Origin: Chloroflexota bacterium
GTDB taxonomy: Bacteria; Chloroflexota; Dormibacteria; CF-121
Reading direction: 5' to 3'
Assembly (NCBI GenBank): GCA_005881235.1
Contig: VBEQ01000145.1
Coordinates: forward strand, 1 to 28,574
Length of the DNA: 28,574 nt
Shown here piece after piece: positions 1 to 7,381 of the stretch; within the stretch, counting starts at the first letter, position 1; every line of letters begins with the position of its first letter. The position numbers were made by a program, and so were the translations under genes. The notes under the pieces were generated by a model. The model saw nothing but the letters and a program-made list of their open reading frames with translations, made no database searches and had not been told where the DNA came from.

Positions 1-348
1 CATCTCCTCGACCGTGACGGGTTTCTGGCCGAGCACCCGGCGGGCGCTGTCGCCGCGGCCGATGCCCATCACCATCCGGCCGCCGGAGATCTCGTTCAGG
101 GTCGCCAGCGCGCTGGCGGTCACCGTGGGATCGCGGGTCCCCGGGTTGGTGACGCAGGGACCGATCTTGATGGTCCGCGTATTGGCGGCCATCAGGGTGA
201 AGATCGGGTAGACCTCCTGCCAGAGGACGTGCGAGTCGAAGAGCCAGGCGTACTCGAAACCCTGGGCCTCGGCAAGCTTGGTCAGATCCACCCAACGGCT
301 GGGCGGCGGATCGGGAGCAAAGCAGACACCGAAGCTCAATCTCGCCAT
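1..348 (-). CDS. LLM-class F420/flavin-dependent oxidoreductase (partial, N-terminal 116 residues)
   Basis: Only the first 116 codons are present; the gene continues past the left edge. The visible part has the luciferase-like (bacterial luciferase/mer) TIM-barrel start: a first beta strand (LSFGVCFAPD), an early helix with LAEAQGFEYAWLFDSH, the TRTIKIGPCVTNP strand and the LNEISGGRMVMGIGRGDSA segment typical of F420-dependent LLM oxidoreductases related to methylenetetrahydromethanopterin reductase. Such enzymes move hydride between F420H2 or FMNH2 and a small substrate; the substrate here cannot be read. The ATG at 348 follows a good ribosome site (AGGAG, about 5 bases upstream). It sits 64 bases downstream of the NCS1 permease on the same strand, so the transported nucleobase or hydantoin may lie on its pathway (inference). 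Family assignment is firm; cofactor F420 versus FMN is likely but not proven. Confidence 0.85.
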   Translation of the reverse strand, partial: MARLSFGVCFAPDPPPSRWVDLTKLAEAQGFEYAWLFDSHVLWQEVYPIFTLMAANTRTIKIGPCVTNPGTRDPTVTASALATLNEISGGRMVMGIGRGDSARRVLGQKPVTVEEM

Positions 349-366
349 TGATCTCCTGAAAGGCTA

Positions 367-392
367 GAGCCCCGGCCGCGAGGTCGGGGCTC
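367..392 (-). terminator. Intercistronic hairpin with GNRA-type loop on the plus strand
   Basis: An 11-bp inverted repeat (GAGCCCCGGCC / GGTCGGGGCTC, one G-T wobble) encloses a 4-base loop, GCGA on the plus strand and TCGC on the minus strand. It lies between the permease stop and the start of the downstream oxidoreductase. Read on the minus strand it is followed by TAGCCTTTC, a poor U-tract. It is therefore more likely a partial terminator or an mRNA-stabilising element than a full intrinsic terminator. Confidence 0.4.
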
Positions 393-412
393 CAGCGCGA
401 TCGATCTTGAGT

Positions 413-1999
413 TTAAGTCGCCGCCGCGGCTTGCGGGCGCCGCCGAGCGGCAGCCGCCGGGAAGAGCGCCGAGAGCGCCAGGTAACAGAGGAACGCCGCC
501 ACCAGCCCGACCACCCAGCTGTAGTCATAGACGTGGAAGGGGAACCAGCTGTAGAGCGGGCCAATAATTCCCCCCTTCGGGAATGGACCGTTGCCTGGCG
601 TCGAGTAGGCGCCACCCACAGCGAGGACCCCACCAACCACCAGACTGACCAGGCCTCGCCAGTTGAAGCCGCCGGAGTACCGATACTGGCCGTCGACGCG
701 GTAGAGGTCGCCTAACTTGAGGCTGGTGTTGCGCATGAACCAGTAGTCGGCGATCAGGACGCCCGCGATGGCGCCCAGGGCACCGCCGTAGAACCCGAGC
801 CAGGTGAAGATGTAGACGTTCGGATTCGCCAGCAGATTCCAGGGCTGGATCACGATGCCGAGAACGCCGGTGATCAGCCCGCCGGTCCGGAAGCTAATGA
901 GCTTGGGGATCACATTCGAGAAGTCGTAGGAAGGACTGACGATGTTGGCCGCAACGTTGACGGACAGGGTGGCGACGGCCAGCGTGAAGAGCGCAAAGAT
1001 CACGACCAACGGGTTGTCGAACTTGCTGGTCAGCGCGACCGGGTCCCAGATCGGTGCGCCGTACACCTTCTGCGTGGCCGCCGTGATCAAAACCGCCACC
1101 AGCGGAAAGAGCGTCATGGTGGTGGGAAGGCCGAAGATCTGACCGAGCGCCTGCGCTCGCTGGCTCTTCCCAAAACGGGTGAAGTCCGGCATGTTGAGTG
1201 AGAGCGTCGACCAGAAGGCGATCATGCCCATCAAAGCCGGCGGAAAGAGCACCAGCCAGAAGTTGCTGCCCCACCCGACCTTGCCGGGTTCGCTGAGGAT
1301 GGGCCCGAAGCCGCCGGCCTGACCCACCATCCAGGCGAGCAGGCCGAGCGCCACGATCAGCACGAAAGGCGCCGCCCAGTTTTCAAAGCGCCGCACGGCG
1401 TCCATGCCGCGCATGATGATCAGGATGTTGAGCGCCCAGAAGACGGCGAAACTCAGCCAGAGCGTCCAGTGCTGCCCGGCGACCATCGCCGAGTTCGTCC
1501 AACCTGCCCCGAAAAGCTTTCCGCTCAGGGCGTAGAGCGCGCCGCCTCCGATCCAGGTCTGGATGCCAAACCAGCCGCAGGCCACGCCGGCTCGAAGAAG
1601 AGCCGCGACATTGGCGCCGAAGACGCCAAAGGAGGCCCTTGCGAAGACGGGGTACGGGATGCCGTACTTGGTGCCGGCGTGGCTGTTCGCCAGCATCGGG
1701 ATCAGGACGATGATGTTCGCCAGCGCTATGGTCAGGATGGCCTGGTACCAGGCCATGCCGAGTGCAACGAGCCCCGATGCCAGCAGGTAGGTCGGGATGT
1801 TGTGTGCCATTCCGATCCAGAGCGCCATGTAGTTATAGGTGCTCCAAGTCCGCCTTTTGATCGGCACCGGCGCCAGGTCCTCGTTGTAGAGCGGGCTATT
1901 GCGGATCGCCGAGTCGTCGGCCAGCTCGTGCCGGCCGTCGGGATAGACGAGTTCCTCCCCTATTCGCTGCGCCGGAGGTGTGTAGGTCGCAACTCCCAT
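413..1999 (-). CDS. NCS1-family nucleobase/hydantoin:cation symporter
   Basis: This 528-residue integral membrane protein has the NCS1 (cytosine/purine, uracil, thiamine, allantoin, hydantoin permease) signature. After a hydrophilic N-terminus it has SPLYNEDLAPVPIKRRTW, then the first helix with NYMALWIGMAHNIPTYLLAS, and later YGIPYPVFARASFG, a GWFGIQTWIGG substrate-site helix, and SLNMPDFTRFG. About 12 membrane helices are evident, in line with the LeuT-fold Mhp1 transporter, and the length is normal. Members import nucleobases or hydantoins with Na+ or H+ across the cytoplasmic membrane; the exact substrate cannot be called. The ATG at 1999 has a strong ribosome site (GGAGGGG, 4 bases before the start codon). 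It appears to head a short transcript that includes the downstream LLM oxidoreductase, suggesting uptake plus conversion of a pyrimidine- or hydantoin-like compound (inference). Confidence 0.92.
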   Translation of the reverse strand: MGVATYTPPAQRIGEELVYPDGRHELADDSAIRNSPLYNEDLAPVPIKRRTWSTYNYMALWIGMAHNIPTYLLASGLVALGMAWYQAILTIALANIIVLIPMLANSHAGTKYGIPYPVFARASFGVFGANVAALLRAGVACGWFGIQTWIGGGALYALSGKLFGAGWTNSAMVAGQHWTLWLSFAVFWALNILIIMRGMDAVRRFENWAAPFVLIVALGLLAWMVGQAGGFGPILSEPGKVGWGSNFWLVLFPPALMGMIAFWSTLSLNMPDFTRFGKSQRAQALGQIFGLPTTMTLFPLVAVLITAATQKVYGAPIWDPVALTSKFDNPLVVIFALFTLAVATLSVNVAANIVSPSYDFSNVIPKLISFRTGGLITGVLGIVIQPWNLLANPNVYIFTWLGFYGGALGAIAGVLIADYWFMRNTSLKLGDLYRVDGQYRYSGGFNWRGLVSLVVGGVLAVGGAYSTPGNGPFPKGGIIGPLYSWFPFHVYDYSWVVGLVAAFLCYLALSALFPAAAARRRPQAAAAT

Positions 2000-2043
2000 G
2001 TTTCCCCTCCAATTGAGTTCAGATCGCCGATTTTGGCGAGCTA

Positions 2044-2072
2044 AATGTACGTTCGGCGAAGGCCTAAGTCAA
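2044..2072 (-). promoter_or_regulatory. Sigma70-type promoter of the NCS1 permease
   Basis: Read on the minus strand there is TTGACT (2072-2067), exactly 17 bases of spacer, then TACATT (2049-2044), about 45 bases before the permease ATG. Both hexamers are close to consensus. Between the -10 box and the ribosome site lies a small inverted repeat, TCGCC / GGCGA with a 6-base centre (2024-2039), which could be an operator or a leader hairpin. The assignment is by pattern only. Confidence 0.55.
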
Positions 2073-2097
2073 TGGCCATGGGGCCGGCGCTGGCCGC

Positions 2098-2949
2098 TTA
2101 GAGATCTCTCTTCGCGAAGCTCCAGTTGGCGAGCCCAATGATGGCCGCCAGCCAACCAACCACCCAGGCGATATAGATCCCGGGAAGAGGCGCATCGGCG
2201 AAAAAGGGATTGCCCGCCCGTGCCCCGCGCCCACCCGCTCGGGCGAGGGCCAGAAAGTCCGGCGGCTCGAGGTGAAAAATCGCCCCGTGCCACAGCGCGT
2301 CGGTGGGGATCAAGAGTCGGCTGCCCGTACCGATATTTTTGATCGTCTCGTTGTCGAACCCGGTCCCGATGGCGAGGGCAATACCTCCGATCCAGCCGAC
2401 GAAGAAGAGCACCAGGGCGATGACGCCGCCGGTCATGGGCGCCAGGCGCGTGCTGAGCAGGAGGGTCAGAGTCATCAGCACGATCCCTTCCGCGGCGACG
2501 AAGGTGAGCGCCGCCACGGGATTTGGCGGAGTGTAGCCGGTGGCGAGCCAGATGCCGAGCAATTCCAGCAGCCCGCTACCCGCCGCGTAGAGCGTAACCA
2601 GAAACGCCAGCCCGAGCCATTTGCCCATCAGGAGCTGGCTGCGCCGAATCGGCCGCGGTAGGATCGCGAGCGCGATCCCCGACTCGATGTCGCTGGCGAT
2701 GCTCGGTGCCGCCACCAGGGTCGACCCGAGCGCGAGCACGCCGCTGAACATGAAGGCGACCAGGATGGTCAGCTGCGACGAGGCTAGCCGAACCTCGGCG
2801 GGCGTCACACCGCTCATCGTCGGCAGCCGGCTGAAGCCCCAGCTGGTGAGCACGATGACGAGGATGGTCAGCACGCCGAGCGCAAGCAGCAGCTTGCGGC
2901 GAGATGCCTCGAGAATGGTGAGCCGCGCGATCGTGAGGACCTGCGTCAC
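2098..2949 (-). CDS. ABC-2 type exporter permease of the sigma-factor cassette
   Basis: I call a 283-residue protein from a GTG at 2949 that overlaps the ATPase stop by four bases (GTGA) and follows an AAGGAG ribosome site about 9 bases upstream. The open frame extends far upstream, but that part only shadows the ATPase. The sequence starts with an amphipathic segment (VLTIARLTILEASRRK), then about six membrane helices. The region after helix 2 reads ASDIESGIALAILPRPIRRS, the cytosolic loop typical of ABC-2 permeases of the NosY/YhaP kind. It ends with a hydrophobic helix and WSFAKRDL, a common ending of this family. It should form the membrane part of an exporter with the ATPase encoded just before it. 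The substrate is unknown; drug, peptide or lipid export are all possible. Confidence 0.85.
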   Translation of the reverse strand: MTQVLTIARLTILEASRRKLLLALGVLTILVIVLTSWGFSRLPTMSGVTPAEVRLASSQLTILVAFMFSGVLALGSTLVAAPSIASDIESGIALAILPRPIRRSQLLMGKWLGLAFLVTLYAAGSGLLELLGIWLATGYTPPNPVAALTFVAAEGIVLMTLTLLLSTRLAPMTGGVIALVLFFVGWIGGIALAIGTGFDNETIKNIGTGSRLLIPTDALWHGAIFHLEPPDFLALARAGGRGARAGNPFFADAPLPGIYIAWVVGWLAAIIGLANWSFAKRDL

Positions 2950-3911
2950 TGGTCCTGCTCCTTGAGCAACTGGAGGAACCGATCCTCGAGCGTCTCGTGC
3001 CTTGGCTCGACCGCGTAGACGCGGCCGCCCTGGCGCACGATCTCGGCGACCAGTTGCGGCACGCGTTCGCTGGGGAGGCCGCGAAACGTCAACCATTCGC
3101 CCTCGTCCTCCAGGTTCCCGAATTCGCCAAGCCCGGCGCGGCTGCCGGCGGGCAGTCCCGTCACCCGGACTCGGACCGCGCCGTCCTGTCCCAGGATTTG
3201 CGCCATCGTTCCGGTGGCGATCACCCGGCCGTGGTCGACCACGGCGAGACGGTCGCAGATCTGCTCGACCTCGCTCAGCAGGTGCGAGTTGAGAAACACG
3301 GCGGTGCCGCGCGCCTTCAAGGTGCGGATGATCTCGCGGACGTCGTGACGCCCTACCGGGTCGAGCGCCGAGGTGGGCTCGTCGAGCAGGACCAACTCGG
3401 GGCGGCCGAGCAAGGCGACGCCGAGACCCAGCCGCTGCTGCATACCCTTGGAGAAGCCCTCCACTTTGTCGTCCGCCCTTTCGGAGAGACCGACGAGCTC
3501 GAGGGCGCTGGCGATCTCGGCTTTCCATTCGGAGCGCGCCATGCCGGAAAGCTCGCAGTGCAATCCCAGCACTTCTCGCGCTTTCATCCAGCCCTGGTAG
3601 CGAAACAACTCCGGCAGGTAGCCGAGGCGTCGCCGGGTCTGCAGATCGCCGACCGGCGCGCCAAGAACCCAGGCCTCACCGGCGGTCGGGTGTGCCAGGC
3701 CGACCAGTAGCTTCACGGCCGTCGTCTTTCCCGCGCCGTTGGGCCCGAGGAATCCGAACACCTCGGCACGCCGCACGCTCATCGTCAGCCCGCTCAGGGC
3801 AACTGTCTTGCCGTAACGCTTGGCCAGGTCCTGGGTGTGGACAGCCAGCGAGGCGGCATCGGCCGCCTCTATCGGATTCGGATCGCTGCGATCAGTGGAG
3901 GGACGTTGCAA
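2946..3911 (-). CDS. ABC transporter ATP-binding protein (CcmA/ABC-2 exporter type)
   Basis: This 321-residue nucleotide-binding subunit has Walker A GPNGAGKT (residues 56-63), a degenerate signature FSKGMQQR (153-160), Walker B LVLLDE (173-178) followed by the D-loop SALDP, and the switch histidine H210 in LNSHLLSEVEQICD. A C-terminal domain of about 90 residues follows, as in DrrA/CcmA-type exporters. The chosen start is a TTG at 3911, overlapping the anti-sigma gene by 20 bases, with AGGTG 7 bases upstream; no ATG or GTG lies before the conserved QDLAKRYGK strand. With the overlapping permease it forms an exporter. Tight coupling to the sigma/anti-sigma pair suggests co-transcription and control by the sigma factor (inference). 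Confidence 0.92.
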   Translation of the reverse strand: MQRPSTDRSDPNPIEAADAASLAVHTQDLAKRYGKTVALSGLTMSVRRAEVFGFLGPNGAGKTTAVKLLVGLAHPTAGEAWVLGAPVGDLQTRRRLGYLPELFRYQGWMKAREVLGLHCELSGMARSEWKAEIASALELVGLSERADDKVEGFSKGMQQRLGLGVALLGRPELVLLDEPTSALDPVGRHDVREIIRTLKARGTAVFLNSHLLSEVEQICDRLAVVDHGRVIATGTMAQILGQDGAVRVRVTGLPAGSRAGLGEFGNLEDEGEWLTFRGLPSERVPQLVAEIVRQGGRVYAVEPRHETLEDRFLQLLKEQDQ

Positions 3912-5004
3912 TGGCGAGCACCTGGTCGGGCGTCAACTGGCCACCGACCGCGTAGATTACGCCATTCTTCACCCACACCACGCCCGCACCCAGGACGGCC
4001 TTGATCAGCACGGCCGGCGTTCCATTGACCTGCGTCGAGTCCGTCGTCGCCAGGCCCTTCGGGATCGGGATGGGAAGCGTCGTGCTCGGATCCTTGATCG
4101 CCTTGATTTGTGCGGCGAGCTCGGGCGGCACACCCGGCTGCGAGAGCAGGTAGTCCTCGAGCTGCGACACATTGGCGCCGCTCGAGTCGACCGTCGGCAC
4201 GCGGGTTTGCGCGATCACGAGAGTCGGGATGCCCATGGTTTCCCTCGTCGTGCCCAGGCCCCACACCTCGATCAGCGCCGGCCCCCCGTTGACGACCAGG
4301 GTGCTGCCATCGATGGTTGACGGCATCGGACTGACACGCACGCCGGCCTGTGCGGCCGATGCCCGCAGGCGAGCCGCGTCAAAGGTCAGTGATCCCGTCG
4401 CGTGCGAGACGACGCCATAGCTGACCGGCCCGGAGACGCCCTTCGGCAGAGACGCCGGGCTGAGAACCGGGAGTCCCGACTGCGACTGCGCCGCCGCGGC
4501 ATCCGACAGTTGTTGCAGCTTGGGCGGTTCAGGTTGCCACTTCACGTTCCCGTAATCGAGCAGGGCCGTACCCTGCGCAAAGTCCGACGGCGAGACCTGC
4601 ACCGCCTGGAGCTGCCGCGGCTCGAAGACCCGGATGAGACTCTGCGCAACGCCGGAGACGCCGAGGCCGGTGACCAGGACGGCCGCCAGCAGGACGGCGA
4701 TCGCCGGCGTGGCCATGGGTCGCCAGCGTGGCGAGTTCCGATCGAGCCAGCGCTGGTACCAGCGGGCGGGCCGTGCCGTTTCCTCTCGGGTGATGCGCGC
4801 CTGCACCACCGAAAGCGCGGCGCGAGCTTGCGGTTCGAAGGACGGAACCCGCAACCGTGCCGTCGTGGCGCGCGCCTCATTCGCGATGGCATCGAATCGC
4901 GGTTTGCAGTCCGGGCATTCGTCGAAGTGTGCCTGATCCGCCGCCGTCAACGCCAGCGGCTCGTCATAGATCCGACGCAGCGTTCCGTCACTCAGGTGTC
5001 GCAC
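3892..5004 (-). CDS. Transmembrane anti-sigma factor with zinc-binding N-terminus and extracytoplasmic sensor-like domain
   Basis: The protein has 370 residues. The cytosolic N-terminus carries H26-x3-C30-x2-C33 (HFDECPDC), the ZAS-type motif that holds zinc and binds ECF sigma factors. A single membrane helix lies around residues 95-120 (IAVLLAAVLVTGLGVSGVA). The remaining 250 residues should face outward; the final segment (VVWVKNGVIYAVGGQLTPDQ followed by VLAIATSLH) resembles the DUF4367-type domain found at the end of Gram-positive anti-sigma proteins. The start is a GTG at 5004 with a textbook AAGGAGGT ribosome site 5 bases upstream, overlapping the sigma gene by 17 bases. It probably restrains the upstream sigma factor until an envelope signal is sensed. 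The role is secure by motif and neighbour; the ligand is unknown. Confidence 0.88.
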   Translation of the reverse strand: MRHLSDGTLRRIYDEPLALTAADQAHFDECPDCKPRFDAIANEARATTARLRVPSFEPQARAALSVVQARITREETARPARWYQRWLDRNSPRWRPMATPAIAVLLAAVLVTGLGVSGVAQSLIRVFEPRQLQAVQVSPSDFAQGTALLDYGNVKWQPEPPKLQQLSDAAAAQSQSGLPVLSPASLPKGVSGPVSYGVVSHATGSLTFDAARLRASAAQAGVRVSPMPSTIDGSTLVVNGGPALIEVWGLGTTRETMGIPTLVIAQTRVPTVDSSGANVSQLEDYLLSQPGVPPELAAQIKAIKDPSTTLPIPIPKGLATTDSTQVNGTPAVLIKAVLGAGVVWVKNGVIYAVGGQLTPDQVLAIATSLH

Positions 5005-5554
5005 GATCTACCTCCTTGCGCAGAGCCTCTTCCGCTCGGCGCAGCAGCGTTCCCACGTTTCCAACCTTGATTCCGAGCGCGGTGGCGACCTCGGCGTAAC
5101 TCAGTCCGCTGTGTCGGAGCATCAAGACCGCAGCCGTCCGCTCCGGCAGCCGCTTCAGTGCGCGGCGGACCTCGCGTCGCTGTTCCGCTTCCTCGACAAC
5201 GCCCTCCGGGCTGGCGACCGACGACGACCTCGCCGGGTCGAGCGCGTGAGCGGTCTCACGTTGCGCGCGCCGGCGGTCGCCACGAATCACGTTCAGCGCC
5301 GAATGGACGGCGGCGGCATGGAGCCACCCTGAGGCGTGTTCGGAGTCGGGGGAGTGACTCCGGTGGAACTTGAGGAAGACCTCCTGGGCGACATCCTCGG
5401 CCGCCGTCCGATCGGCGAGCACCCGGTAGGCGATGGCGACCACCTTCGGATATTCCTGCAGGAACAGCCGCTCGAAGGGATCGGGCACGCGGTGGTTAAT
5501 CGCCCCCAGCGCGGCGTGGGTTACGGTCGGGCGCCATGCCTGCATCTGCAGCAT
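4988..5554 (-). CDS. ECF-type RNA polymerase sigma factor
   Basis: The protein has 188 residues. Sigma region 2 spans about residues 26-95 (PFERLFLQEYPKVVAIAYRV, then AAEDVAQEVFLKFHR and GWLHAAAVHSALNVIR). Region 4 spans about 125-180 (ALKRLPERTAAVLMLRHSG, then LSYAEVATALGIKVGNVGTL with LLRRAEEAL), with the expected helix-turn-helix but GNVGTLLRRA where many relatives have TVKSRLHRA. There is no region 3 and no SnoaL-like tail, so it is a compact ECF sigma. The ATG at 5554 is the first in frame and has only a weak ribosome site; the ATG three codons on is equally possible. It heads a four-gene overlapping cassette (sigma, anti-sigma, ATPase, permease) and is transcribed away from the MCE operon. 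It is likely autoregulatory. Confidence 0.92.
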   Translation of the reverse strand: MLQMQAWRPTVTHAALGAINHRVPDPFERLFLQEYPKVVAIAYRVLADRTAAEDVAQEVFLKFHRSHSPDSEHASGWLHAAAVHSALNVIRGDRRRAQRETAHALDPARSSSVASPEGVVEEAEQRREVRRALKRLPERTAAVLMLRHSGLSYAEVATALGIKVGNVGTLLRRAEEALRKEVDRATPE

Positions 5555-5761
5555 CTATCAGGCAAGCACCGCCGCCGGGTCCAGTGTGACACCACCGGTC
5601 GCCTCCCCGGGCGAGAGCCGGCCCTTCCGTCCGGCCGACACCGAGTTCAGGTGTCAAGGTACTGTGGGGAAAGGCGTATACAATACTGTAAGGATGGGTG
5701 AGCCGCCACCCGTAGGGTGGCCGGATGGGTTCGGGGTGCCGGTGACGCAGTGATCAGTCGC
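5555..5761. promoter_or_regulatory. Divergent control region between the ECF sigma gene and the MCE operon
   Basis: This is the longest gene-free stretch of the window. It contains a perfect TTGACA on the minus strand (5657-5652) with no good -10 box at 17 bases; an inverted repeat GACACC-N7-GGTGTC (5637-5655); an AT-rich patch with TACAAT (5679-5684) that could be a plus-strand -10; and a 7-bp hairpin GCCACCC-GTA-GGGTGGC (5705-5721). A 19-codon frame (ATG 5694 to stop 5751-5753, MGEPPPVGWP...) lies just before the first permease; its stop overlaps an in-frame GTG (5750) of that permease. A plus-strand TGTCAAG-N16-CGTA (5652-5678) is reminiscent of an ECF-type promoter. Positions are read directly; functions are guesses. 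Confidence 0.4.
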
Positions 5762-6529
5762 ATGCAACGCTCCGTGACCGGTTTGGGCGAGTTGAGCCTG
5801 CTCTTCTGGGCGGCCCTGCGCGGGGCCGTCCGCCGCCCCTTCTACTGGAAGGAGTTCTTCGATCAGTGCCGCTTCATCCTGACCGCGAACTTTATCCCGC
5901 TGCTGCTGACCGGCGTGGGCTGGGGCATCATCGTCTCGCTCGAGGCGGGACATTTTTTCCGGGGCGCCAGCAGCGAGTGGCGTCTGGGCGGCTTTACCGT
6001 GATGGCGAACATCCGCGAGTTTTCGCCGGTGGCGACCGGGCTGATGATCGCGGCCGTGAGCGGCACCGCCATCGTCGCCGACCTCGGCGCGCGGCAGGTC
6101 CGCCAGGAGCTCGAGGCGCTGAGCGTGATGGGCCTCTCCAACGTGCTCTTTATCGTGGTGCCGCGGGCGCTGGCGCTGATGGTGATGACCGCGCTCTACA
6201 ACGTCCCCATGATCGCCTTCACGACGCTCTCCGGATTCTTCATCGCGGTGGCGGTCGTGGGCGTCAACCCGGGCGCCTTCCTCGCGAGCTTCTTCACTCA
6301 AGGGACGCTCGTCGACCTCTTCGGCGGCGAGATCAAGTGCATCCTCTTTGGCGCGCTGGTCGCCGCCATCTGCATATATAAAGGTATAAGCGCCAAAGGG
6401 GGCGCGGAAGGCGTCGCGCGGGCGGTGCACGCCGGCGTCGTCTGGTGCTTCGTCGGCATCCAGGCGCTCGAGTATCTCTACACCCCCACCGTTCTGGCCC
6501 TCTTCCACAGCCAGAACGTGCTGCGCTGA
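5762..6529 (+). CDS. YrbE/MlaE-family permease A of the MCE lipid transporter
   Basis: I call 255 residues from ATG 5762; in-frame GTG codons at 5717 and 5750 are alternatives and no strong ribosome site decides. ATG 5762 aligns best with family N-termini (a GLGELSLLFWAA start). The MlaE-domain features are an N-terminal amphipathic helix, FYWKEFFDQCRFIL, then ANIREFSPVATGLMIAAVSG, the hallmark GTAIVADLGARQVRQELEAL coupling loop that contacts the ATPase, VVPRALALMVMT, and KCILFGALVAAICIYKG with SAKGGAEGVARAV near the end. It is an inner-membrane permease half for lipid transport and should pair with the product of the next gene, which it overlaps by ATGA. It heads the MCE operon. Confidence 0.92.
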   Translation: MQRSVTGLGELSLLFWAALRGAVRRPFYWKEFFDQCRFILTANFIPLLLTGVGWGIIVSLEAGHFFRGASSEWRLGGFTVMANIREFSPVATGLMIAAVSGTAIVADLGARQVRQELEALSVMGLSNVLFIVVPRALALMVMTALYNVPMIAFTTLSGFFIAVAVVGVNPGAFLASFFTQGTLVDLFGGEIKCILFGALVAAICIYKGISAKGGAEGVARAVHAGVVWCFVGIQALEYLYTPTVLALFHSQNVLR

Positions 6530-7371
6530 TGGCCGCCACCACCGTTCGGCCGCCCGCTCAGCAGTTCGGTCCCGTACCGCGCCGCTTCTGGGCGCCGGGC
6601 CTCGACCTCTTCGATGTCCTCGGCCAGATCATCCTCTTTGCCGTCAGCGCGCTCCGCTCCGTGCCTCGGGCTCTGAGATACCACAAAGAAATCTGGTGGT
6701 ACGCCGCCTTTCTCGCCATCGGCTCGACGCCGGTGGCGCTGGCGATGACCTACTTCAGCGGCTCGGAGTGTTCGGTGGAGGCCTATCACACGCTGCACCA
6801 GCTCGGCGGATCCGAATCCTACGCCGGCATCTTCAACGCGCTCTGCGATCTTCGCGAGATCACCCCGCTGTTCTTCGGCTTTGCCATCGGCGCCAAAGTG
6901 GGCTGCGGCCTGGTAGCCGAGCTTGGGACCATGCGGATCAACGAGGAGATCGATGCGCTGGAAACGATGGGCGTGCCGTCCGTTCCCTTCCTGGTCTCGA
7001 CCCGCATGATCGCCTGCCTGCTGGTTCTGCCCCTGATGTACGTCCTCTCCCTGGCGACCAGCTTCTTCGCCAGCTGGGTCGTGCAGCGCTTTCAGATCGG
7101 ACTGGTCTCCAACGGGGTGTACTTCTCGTATTTCTGGCGCTTCACCAACCTGACGGACTTCGGCTACTCCGTGATCAAAGCCGTCATCTTCGCATTCCTC
7201 GTGATCTGCGTCGGCGTCTATTACGGCTACCACGTCAAAGGTGGCGCCGTCGGCATCGGCCGGGCCGTGGCCAAAACCATGGCGATCAGCCTGGTGATGA
7301 TCGTGGTCGTCAACGCCATCCTCACCCAGATCTTCTGGGGCACCAATCCGAATCTCCCCATCCCCTCATAG
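6529..7371 (+). CDS. YrbE/MlaE-family permease B of the MCE lipid transporter
   Basis: The protein has 280 residues from an ATG that overlaps the stop of permease A (ATGA); the frame stays open upstream, but that part only shadows permease A. After a 25-residue cytosolic lead it has ALRYHKEIWWYAAFLAIGST, a long extracytoplasmic stretch with two cysteines (SECSVEAYH and ALCDLREITP), then FGFAIGAKVGCGLVAELGTM and RINEEIDALETMGVPSVPFL, the MlaE coupling-helix motif, and a last segment with VGVYYGYHVKGGAVGIGRAV. The motif order matches YrbE B proteins of actinobacterial mce operons. It should form a heterodimeric permease with the preceding product, since the two differ greatly outside the MlaE motifs. 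Confidence 0.93.
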   Translation: MAATTVRPPAQQFGPVPRRFWAPGLDLFDVLGQIILFAVSALRSVPRALRYHKEIWWYAAFLAIGSTPVALAMTYFSGSECSVEAYHTLHQLGGSESYAGIFNALCDLREITPLFFGFAIGAKVGCGLVAELGTMRINEEIDALETMGVPSVPFLVSTRMIACLLVLPLMYVLSLATSFFASWVVQRFQIGLVSNGVYFSYFWRFTNLTDFGYSVIKAVIFAFLVICVGVYYGYHVKGGAVGIGRAVAKTMAISLVMIVVVNAILTQIFWGTNPNLPIPS

Positions 7372-7381
7372 AGCATCTGAG

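Noticed and set aside
2950..3528. Upstream extension of the ABC-2 permease frame
   Set aside because: It overlaps the ATPase completely and has Arg/Pro-rich nonsense composition; the GTG at 2949 with AAGGAG fits the start.
5654..7233. Two long minus-strand frames opposite the YrbE genes
   Set aside because: They are charged, Asp/His/Arg-rich mirror frames of two clear membrane proteins.
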